Below, piece after piece: positions 53,701-60,900 of a stretch of 64,000 bases of DNA. Under the pieces are notes generated by a model. That model had not been told where the DNA came from. It did no database searches and saw only the letters and a list, made by a program, of their open reading frames with translations. A program made the translations under genes and the position numbers. Each line of letters starts with the position of its first letter. Positions within the stretch are counted from its first letter, which is position 1. This stretch comes from Maribacter sp. MJ134 (GTDB lineage Bacteria > Bacteroidota > Bacteroidia > Flavobacteriales > Flavobacteriaceae), in contig NZ_CP034570.1 of assembly GCF_003970695.1 (NCBI RefSeq), positions 186,001 to 250,000 of the forward strand. Direction: 5' to 3'.

Positions 53701-56535
53701 TAACGTGGTTCCACTTTCGGTGACGTTCAGGTTGGTACCGTCGAAGGTGACCGCGGAGATATCGTCGTCCGTTGTGATGGTTCCCACCTGTGTATCGACA
53801 TAGGTTTTGACCGCGAGTTCGGTAGGGAAGAGGGTGTTGGTACCGTCCGCCAGGGTCACGTCGGTGGACTTGTTGGCACTATCCTCTTTTAAAGCAATAG
53901 CCGCATCAGCATCACTTTCGTTTGCATCGACATCGGCCTGTACCGCTGCAATAGCTGCATTGGCGTCACTTTCATTTAAATCCACGTCAGCCTGTACTGC
54001 GGTAATAGCTGCATCAGCATCACTTTGGTTAGCATCCACATCCGCCTGTACCGCTGCGATAGCCGCATCGGCGTCACTTTCGTTAGCATCCACATCCGCC
54101 TGTACCGCTGCGATGGCCGCATCGGCATCGGATTCATTCAGGTCCACATCTGCTTGTACGGCAGCGATAGCTGCGGAATCGTCGAGAGCGGAGATATCCG
54201 CCGATAAGGTGGTTCCACTTTCAGTAACGTTCAGGTTGGTGCCGTCGAAGGTGACCGCGGAGATATCGTCGTCCGTTGTGATGGTCCCCACCTGTGTATC
54301 GACATAGGTTTTGACCGCGAGTTCCGTAGGGAAGAGAGTATTGGTACCGTCCGACAGGGTGACGTCGTTGGACTTGTTGGCACTGTCCTCTTTTAAAGCG
54401 ATAGCCGCATCGGCATCGGATTCATTCAGGTCCACATCTGCTTGTACGGCAGCGATAGCTGCGGAATCGTCGAGAGCGGAGATATCCGCGGATAAGGTGG
54501 TTCCACTTTCGGTAACGTTCAGGTTGGTACCGTCGAAGGTGACCGCGGAGATATCGTCGTCCGTTGTGATGGTTCCCAACTGTGTATCGACATAGGTTTT
54601 AACCGCGAGTTCCGTAGGGAAAAGGGTATTGGTACCGTCCGCCAGGGTAACGTCGGTTGACTTGTTGGCACTGTCCTCTTTAAGGGCGATGGCCGCATCG
54701 GCGTCACTTTCATTAGCATCGACATCGGCTTGAACGGCCGCAATGGCTGCGGAGTCATCGAGAGCGGAGATATCCGCCGATAACGTGGTTCCACTTTCGG
54801 TAACGTTCAGGTTGGTACCGTCGAAGGTGACCGCGGAGATATCGTCGTCCGTTGTGATGGTCCCCACCTGTGTATCGACATAGGTTTTGACCGCGAGTTC
54901 CGTAGGGAAGAGGGTGTTGGTACCGTCCGCCAGAGTAACGTCGGTGGACTTGTTGGCACTGTCCTCTTTAAGGGCGATGGCCGCATCCGCATCGGATTCG
55001 TTAAGGTCCACATCGGCCTGTACGGCCGCAATGGCTGCGGAATCGTCGAGTGCGGAAATATCCGCCGACAATGTGGTCCCGCTTTCGGTAACGTTCAGGT
55101 TGGTGCCGTCAAAGGTTACCGCCGAGATATCGTCGTCCGTTGTGATTGTTCCCACTTGGGTATCGACATAGGTTTTGACCGCAAGTTCGGTAGGGAAAAG
55201 GGTATTGGTCCCGTCCGCCAGGGTAACGTCGGTGGACTTGTTGGCACTGTCCTCTTTAAGGGCGATGGCCGCGTCGGCGTCACTTTCATTAGTATCCACA
55301 TCCGCCTGTACTGCTGCAATGCCCGCATCAGCATCGGATTCGTTAGCATCTACATCTGCCTGTACCGCTGCGATGGCCGCGTCGGCATCACTTTCGTTAG
55401 CATCCACATCGGACTGCACCGCTGCAATGGCTGCATCAGCATCGGATTCGTTTGCATCGACATCCGCTTGAACGGCCGCAATGGCTGCGGAATCGTCGAG
55501 AGCGGAGATATCCGCGGATAAGGTGGTTCCACTTTCGGTAACGTTCAGGTTGGTACCGTCGAAGGTGACCGCGGAGATATCGTCGTCCGTTGTGATGGTT
55601 CCTACCTGTGTATCGACATAGGTTTTGACCGCGAGTTCCGTAGGGAAGAGGGTATTGGTACCGTCCGCCAGGGTAACGTCGGTGGACTTGTTGGCACTGT
55701 CCTCTTTAAGTGCGATGGCTGCATCCGCATCGGATTCGTTAAGGTCCACATCGGCCTGTACCGCTGCAATGGCCGCATCGGCATCGGATTCATTTAAATC
55801 CACATCCGCCTGTACTGCTGCGATGGCCGCGTCGGCATCACTTTCGTTAGCATCGACATCCGTTTGTACGGCGGCGATAGCTGCGGAATTGTCATAACCA
55901 GAAAGATTTATACTAGTACCATCCGGATCTCCGGATAGCGTGATGATATCGCTTGAAAATTGTAAATCTTGAATTTCATTCTCAGCATCAGCATCGGCAT
56001 CATTCACATTCAAGGTTATTGTATTTCCATCATCAATAGTAATATTTCCGGCTGTTCCATCCGTACTTAAGTTTTGAATGTTAGCACTAGCGTTAATAAT
56101 TGTTTCCTCACCAGACTCATTAGTGTAGGTATAGGTTCCATCTAAATTATCAACTAAGGTTGAAGGCGTTTCTGGTGCTCCATTGAACGTTAATTCTCCC
56201 CCTGAACCATCGCTAAGCGTTATGGTACCATCACCATTGTCCGTAAAAGAAAAGCCACTTGCCCCCGTTTCCTCACAAAGATTTTCCCATTCCGAACCAT
56301 TGTAAAAGTAAACACATTGTGTATCAATATTATAAGTAATAGCACCACGTAAGGGGGTAAGGCTTAACATTTCTGAATTACTTAGTCTTGTCAAGACTAA
56401 AGCCTTATTACTGCTTTCTAATTCTACGATAGAGCTAGGATCAATAGTATTAGGACTACTACCTATTTTAACTTGTGCGGCGATAAACTGAACACTAAAG
56501 AGAACAACTATTAACCAAAACTGTTTTTTGCGCAT
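50794..56535 (-). CDS. 1913-residue exported repeat (fibre-like) protein
   Basis: The protein has a signal peptide (RKKQFWLIVVLFSVQFIAAQ), an N-terminal domain (residues ~21-90, VKIGSSPNTIDPSSIVELES ... YNIDTQCVYFYNGSEWENLC), a short beta-rich stretch, then ~1500 residues of repeats and a unique C-terminal ~150 residues (KAFGKINSGG, STGRYRITLPASAVSDANYI, EFMFTILDL). The repeat part has twelve copies of a ~78-residue core (ALKEDSANKS ... GTNTLFPTELAVKTYVD ... DDDISAVTFDGTNLNV ... ADISALDD) alternating with 34 copies of an 18-residue helical unit (AAIAAVQADVDANESDAD). The core resembles segments of phage tail fibres and flavobacterial surface fibre proteins. It has no T9SS sorting domain; its neighbour does. 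I infer a long rod on the cell surface; no enzymatic motif is seen. Confidence 0.85.
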   Translation of the reverse strand: MRKKQFWLIVVLFSVQFIAAQVKIGSSPNTIDPSSIVELESSNKALVLTRLSNSEMLSLTPLRGAITYNIDTQCVYFYNGSEWENLCEETGASGFSFTDNGDGTITLSDGSGGELTFNGAPETPSTLVDNLDGTYTYTNESGEETIINASANIQNLSTDGTAGNITIDDGNTITLNVNDADADAENEIQDLQFSSDIITLSGDPDGTSINLSGYDNSAAIAAVQTDVDANESDADAAIAAVQADVDLNESDADAAIAAVQADVDLNESDADAAIALKEDSANKSTDVTLADGTNTLFPTELAVKTYVDTQVGTITTDDDISAVTFDGTNLNVTESGTTLSADISALDDSAAIAAVQADVDANESDADAAIAAVQSDVDANESDADAAIAAVQADVDANESDADAGIAAVQADVDTNESDADAAIALKEDSANKSTDVTLADGTNTLFPTELAVKTYVDTQVGTITTDDDISAVTFDGTNLNVTESGTTLSADISALDDSAAIAAVQADVDLNESDADAAIALKEDSANKSTDVTLADGTNTLFPTELAVKTYVDTQVGTITTDDDISAVTFDGTNLNVTESGTTLSADISALDDSAAIAAVQADVDANESDADAAIALKEDSANKSTDVTLADGTNTLFPTELAVKTYVDTQLGTITTDDDISAVTFDGTNLNVTESGTTLSADISALDDSAAIAAVQADVDLNESDADAAIALKEDSANKSNDVTLSDGTNTLFPTELAVKTYVDTQVGTITTDDDISAVTFDGTNLNVTESGTTLSADISALDDSAAIAAVQADVDLNESDADAAIAAVQADVDANESDADAAIAAVQADVDANQSDADAAITAVQADVDLNESDANAAIAAVQADVDANESDADAAIALKEDSANKSTDVTLADGTNTLFPTELAVKTYVDTQVGTITTDDDISAVTFDGTNLNVTESGTTLSADISALDDSAAIAAVQADVDLNESDADAAIAAVQADVDANESDADAAIAAVQADVDLNESDADAAIAAVQADVDANESDTDAAIALKEDSANKSTDVTLADVTNTLFPTELAVKTYVDTQVGTITTDDDISAVTFDGTNLNVTESGTTLSADISALDDSAAIAAVQADVDANESDADAAIAAVQADVDANESDADTAIAAVQADVDSNESDADAAIAAVQADVDTNESDADAAIALKEDSANKSTDVTLADGTNTLFPTELAVKTYVDTQVGTITSDDDISAVTFDGTNLNVTESGTTLSADISALDDSAAITAVQADVDLNESDADAAIAAVQADVDSNESDADAAITAVQADVDLNESDADAAIALKEDSANKSTDVTLADGTNTLFPTELAVKTYVDTQVGTITTDDDISAVTFDGTNLNVTESGTTLSADISALDDSAAIAAVQADVDLNESDADAAIAAVQADVDANESDADAAIAAVQADVDLNESDADAAIAAVQADVDANESDTDAAIALKEDSANKSTDVTLADGTNTLFPTELAVKTYVDTQVGTITTDDDISAVTFDGTNLNVTESGTTLSADISALDDSAAIAAVQADVDLNESDADAAIAAVQVDVDLNESDADAAIALKEDSANKSTDVTLADGTNTLFPTELAVKTYVDTQVGTITTDDDISAVTFDGTNLNVTESGTTLSADISALDDSAAITAVQADVDANESDADAAIAAVQADVDLNESDADAAIALKEDSANKSTDVNLADGTNTLFPTELAVKTYVDTQVGTITTDDDVSITNTISGNRIATISEAGITPVDINETTTLLSQDTSTGVISYSNEATVTQTANVVGAETNNSISVGANGGAFYESPIKAFGKINSGGGVTRATPGVTSTRISTGRYRITLPASAVSDANYIIQLTQPGRGGAGNDDPGISYDNQTATTFEVIIGDNDNGGTDRSRFDSEFMFTILDL
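52148..52539 (-). repeat. Exact 392-bp direct repeat, copy 1
   Basis: By direct comparison this segment is base-for-base identical to 53444-53835, offset 1296 bases (432 codons). Both ends are set by single-base differences (G/T at 52147/53443 and A/G at 52540/53836). It covers four 18-residue units and most of a core. Confidence 0.9.
53444..53835 (-). repeat. Exact 392-bp direct repeat, copy 2
   Basis: Second copy of the perfect duplication at 52148-52539. Neighbouring repeats differ at many synonymous sites, so this identity points to a recent duplication or gene conversion inside the gene. Confidence 0.9.
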
Positions 56536-56777
56536 TGAAGTAAGAATTTAGGGGGATTAACCTCGCACGTAAAAATAACCCACAAATAAAGGGCTTGCAG
56601 ATAATTGTTGTCAACGTAGGGAAAGTTGTTGTGAATTGCATATACGGGCCTGAAGCCTAAATTTAAAAGGTGTCTGGACCGTTGAAAAGATGAAATTGAG
56701 CTGCTAATAGAAACCGACATTAATGGGTTGTCCGGATAGAAAGATAATAGGGTTAGGACGAAGAAATTATAGTATAA

Positions 56778-57941
56778 TTACCTGGCCAAGTAAAGAAAGC
56801 CTTGATAGTTTAAATCTAAATCCGCCATGTAAACGGTATAGAAATAGACCCCTACGGGTAGTCCGTCTTCCTTGTTAAAAATAAAATCCCCAACGTTCGC
56901 AACACCGACAAACTCATCCCTGTAATTTGCTTTTTCAAAAACCTTAAGCCCGTACCGGTCGTAAATTTGCACGAGATTATTGGGTGAATCCTCAAGTTCT
57001 GGAATAAAAAAGGAATCGTTGATGCCATCGCCGTTTACGGAAACAAAATAATTATCCAAGCTTAACACCTCCATGGAAAGCGGTTCAAAAGGTTCTTTTG
57101 ATATGCCGAGTGTAATAATTTCATAATCATCGGGCACGAAAGAATCTGAGGTCACAAAACCCTCTTCTAAGGTTCCTGCCACAGGATTTGCACCTAGATT
57201 TTCCCAGCGGCTTCCTGCTTTACTCCAACCTGCGACCACCACTTTGGTAGCCTCTTCCGTAAGGTTTCCAATACCGCTTCGCACATTCCAACTAAGGCTT
57301 ATGGTAGATGGTACACTCCCCTCTAAACGCCAAAATTCCAACGGACTAACAAAAGCCAAATCCAATGCGAGTTCCGCCGTGTCAAAACTATCGCTAAGTG
57401 TACTTGGGGTGCTCGGGTTTTCAAAGAAATAGGCACATCTGGAAAACGGGTTTTCCGATTCGGAACTTACGATTAAGGGCCTTAAAAATTCCGCATCGCC
57501 TACGGGAAAGGTAAAATTCTGTTGGTTGGTGATGGCAGCATAGCCATCTATTTTGCTACTATTGTCTTCTCCATTATAAAAACCGTTTTGTAGAAAATTA
57601 AAGTTGCTATTCGCTTCGTTTCTTGGGGTTTGAATATCTCCCAGTATAAAATTGGTGTTGTTGCTATTATCTATACCAAGTTCCAGAAATAGGCCCAGTT
57701 CCGTAGCAATTTCGATATCGTAGAACTGTGGCACAACATCTCCTTGAACAGCCAGATTAGATGGACTATAAAAGCCTACCAGTCCCAGGTTATTGTCAAA
57801 AGGCGCTTCGTTGATCAAGTTGGTATGGAAACCGATGGTACCTTCCTCATGAATACGCAAGTTTCCACCATTGAAGAGCGCCGTTTGAGCATTGACCCAT
57901 ATAGAAAGTAGCAACAGCGGTATGTACAACGAATATTTCAT
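56778..57941 (-). CDS. Exported protein with T9SS type B (CHU_C) sorting domain, cassette copy 2
   Basis: A 387-residue paralogue of the 49618-50787 product: signal peptide (KYSLYIPLLLLSIWVNAQ), LRIHEEGTIGFHTNLINEAPF, GLVGFYSPSN, SKIDGYAAITNQQNFTFPVGD and a CHU_C domain (DNYFVSVNGDGINDSFFIPEL, LVQIYDRYGLKVFEKANYRDEFVG, GVYFYTVYM). Its ATG overlaps the stop codon of the 1515-residue gene by one base (TAATG), which indicates translational coupling and joint function. Secretion by T9SS and surface location are expected. The 242-base gap to the downstream 1913-residue gene contains that gene's upstream region and no convincing ORF. Confidence 0.88.
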   Translation of the reverse strand: MKYSLYIPLLLLSIWVNAQTALFNGGNLRIHEEGTIGFHTNLINEAPFDNNLGLVGFYSPSNLAVQGDVVPQFYDIEIATELGLFLELGIDNSNNTNFILGDIQTPRNEANSNFNFLQNGFYNGEDNSSKIDGYAAITNQQNFTFPVGDAEFLRPLIVSSESENPFSRCAYFFENPSTPSTLSDSFDTAELALDLAFVSPLEFWRLEGSVPSTISLSWNVRSGIGNLTEEATKVVVAGWSKAGSRWENLGANPVAGTLEEGFVTSDSFVPDDYEIITLGISKEPFEPLSMEVLSLDNYFVSVNGDGINDSFFIPELEDSPNNLVQIYDRYGLKVFEKANYRDEFVGVANVGDFIFNKEDGLPVGVYFYTVYMADLDLNYQGFLYLAR

Positions 57942-60900
57942 TACTCTTTGTCGTTTTTGGTTTGTAACAGTTGCTTGATCATGTCCATATCCTTTTCTAA
58001 GCGTTCTAGCTTTTGCGCTAAGGCTTCTTTTTCCGTGACTAATGCTTCAATCTTTTTCTCCTGTTCTATGGTATGCAGAAAGAGTTCCTCTATTTTTTCT
58101 AGGTTTTGAAGGTTGGACTGACTTAGGCTCCAAAAACCATTTTTTTTCGCTTGAGCTGCTGAGGTTACTCCCGGTAAATGATGATGCTTCTTTACAAAAT
58201 TTTCAACTTCTTTTAAATTTCCAAATTTATAATCTTCTTTAATTGAAGAATAGCCAGTGAAATACTCTTGGAATACGTAGTCCGGTATCCCTTGGTGAGT
58301 GCCAGTAAAATTGACATCGCCATTAACTTGTAAAACTCCGTTAGCTGTAATGGCACCACTTGTAATTGTTCCCGTTGTTTGAATATTTTGATCATCAAAA
58401 TCTGGATTTATTTTAGAACCGGCAATTGCGGCAGTTGGGGATATATCTTCATTAATGATGGTGCCATTTTGAATTTCTTCTGTGTAAACTTCACCGTCTA
58501 CAATCTTATCGGCCGTAACGGAGTCATTTTGCAGTTGGTCATTATCGATGGAATCATCAGCCATATCGGCATTGGTAATGGTGTCATCCAGTATTTGCGT
58601 GGAAGTAATACCCCCAGTACGTACGGAAAGATTTACAGTAGTGCCGTTACCCTCAATTGTGGTGCCGTCCACGTTTACTGCTCCGGCGGTCGGTGCCGCC
58701 CAAGTGGCAATGCCACCTACCGTAGTTAAGACTTCGCCATTGTTTGCCGAGCCTTTTACACGCAGTGCATCCGTGTCTATTTCTATAGTTGCATCATCTA
58801 CGTTGATATCATAACCATTAGCTCCGTCAAAATTGGAAAGACCATCGTCGGCTTCATTATCTACCACAGAACTTCCTGTAGGAGGATTAATCCAGTCTGT
58901 TTGACCACCAGTTGAAGATAAAATTTGTCCTGCCGTTCCCGATTCGCCGTCCTTATCTAAAAGTAAATTACCTAGTTGTAAACTTTGAAAAATTATGACA
59001 TTCGTATCATTATCGTCTTCTTCTATTCTCATCGCCTCTTGAGCTCCAACTGAAAATCCTATTTCATCCGCAGCAGGTCTAAACATTCCTGTATTGGTAT
59101 CATCGTCTGTGTAAAACCCTATACTCGGAGTTATTGCAGTACCACCAGTGGCTGCGAATCCACCTCTAGCTTGAATCTGTCCTGCAACATCTAGCTTGCT
59201 TTGAGGAGCTCCTGGTAAATTTCCTATACCGATATTACCCGCACCACTCAAAATAAAATTATTACCTCCAAGAGTATGTGTTCTATCCGCTGTAAGGTTT
59301 AGACCGTTAACACTAAATAAGTTTTCTCCCCCAGTTCCCGCTAAAAGAGCCACATCGATTCCAGCTAGGTGGGCCTCCACGTCTGGCGTTGCCGCCGTGT
59401 AGTTTGCAGGTGTCGCGGCAACAGGAACGAGCTCTGCTGTCTGTTCATCCGTATCGTCCAAGTAAGGAGTAAGGTCTATAGGTGTAGCGGCGGCGTTGTT
59501 CGTAATGGTCAAAACGTCCGTAGTAAGTTGAAGATCCTGGATTTCGTCCGTAGGGTTGGCCACGCTCGTTGCCAGTACCGCATCGATACCGGCTAGGTGG
59601 GCCTCAACGTCTGGCGTTGCCGCTGTATAGTTTACAGGTGTCGCCGCTACGGGAACGAGATCGGCAGTTTGGGCGTCGGTATTGTCCAAGTAAGGAGTGA
59701 GGTCGATAGGCGTGGCGGTTGCATTGTTCGTAATGGTCAAAATGTCCGTGGTTAGTTGCAGGTCTTGAATTTCGTCAGTAGGGTTGGCCACGCTCGTTGC
59801 CAGTACTGCATCGATTCCGGCTAAGTGGGCTTCCACGTCTGGTGCAGTCACTGCATAATTTACAGGTGTAGCAGCCACGGGAACAAGGTCGGCCGTTTGG
59901 GCATCGGTATTGTCCAGATAAGGTGTAAGGTCGATAGGCGTTGCGGTTGCATTGTTCGTAATGGTCAAAACGTCCGTAGTAAGTTGAAGGTCCTGGATTT
60001 CGTCCGTAGGGTTGGCCACGCTCGTTGCCAGTACTGCATCGATTCCGGCTAAGTGGGCCTCCACGTCTGGCGTTGCCGCCGTGTAGTTTGCAGGTGTCGC
60101 GGCCACAGGAACGAGCTCTGCTGTCTGTTCATCGGTATTGTCCAGATAAGGAGTGAGGTCGATAGGCGTTGCGGTTACATTGTTCGTAATGGTCAAAACG
60201 TCCGTAGTGAGTTGAAGGTCCTGGATTTCGTCCGTAGGGTTGGCCACGCTCGTTGCCAGCGCCACATCGATACCAGCTAGGTGAGCTTCCACATCGGGTG
60301 TTGCCGCTGCATAGTTTACAGGTGTCGCTTCAACGGGAACGAGCCCTGCTGTCTGTTCATCGGTATTAATTAGGTTCAGTGGTACTTGGAACGTTCCCGC
60401 AGCATCTGTTATTTCTAAATTTGATCCATTTACCTGAAAACTCTGATTTAATTCATCAGTAGGATTGGCTGCCCCTCCCAGACTAATTCCATCAATCTCC
60501 GATTGTAATTCCGTTATGGCCGCCTGTACCTCATTACTTTCCGTATTTCCCGTAGGGACAAATGCTATGTCCGCTGCTGTAATACCACCAGATGGAGGAA
60601 GGTTGTCCCAGACTACATTTCCTGTAGCATCCGTACTTAAAAACTGACCGGGTGTTGCCGAGGGTTCAATTTTAATAGGAGTGATTCCCGCATCCGCCAC
60701 GGCAAATTCGTTTCCCGTTTGTCCGTCTCCCACAATGGTGACTTGATCGGCAAGTTGGGTGCTTCCCGCTCCTCCGGTTGGTAGGTCTATCCATTCCACG
60801 GTTCCCACGGTATTTGTGGTAAGTACTTGGGTAGTTGCCGGAGTAGCTCCTGCGGGTGTAATATCGATTACTCCTATGGAAGCGTCTGTTATTTCTGTAG

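Larger units (their letters stand above)
51330..55890 (-). repeat. In-frame tandem repeat array of the 1913-residue protein (234+54n bp period)
   Basis: Successive core repeats start 342, 342, 450, 396, 450, 450, 504, 288, 288, 288 and 450 bases apart (measured from the conserved GCGAGTTC-type site at 51383, 51725, 52067 and so on to 55631; one copy reads GCAAGTTC). Every distance equals 234+54n with n from 1 to 5: a constant core of 78 codons plus a variable number of 18-codon units. The G+C is higher than around it; 52441-52500 has 34 of 60. The whole array remains in frame. Confidence 0.92.

Noticed and set aside
51330-55890. CRISPR-like regular repeats
   Set aside because: Repeats are in frame with a protein, 54 and 234 bases long, and there are no unique spacers or cas genes.
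51377-55897. Long open frames on the plus strand across the repeat array (rich in Ser, Thr and Ala)
   Set aside because: They repeat with the same period as the real gene and are mirror frames of a low-stop, high-GC coding repeat; they have no signal peptide and no gene start context.
56511-56720. A 69-residue minus-strand frame in the gap before the 1913-residue gene
   Set aside because: It overlaps the true start and signal peptide in another frame and has no recognisable feature.
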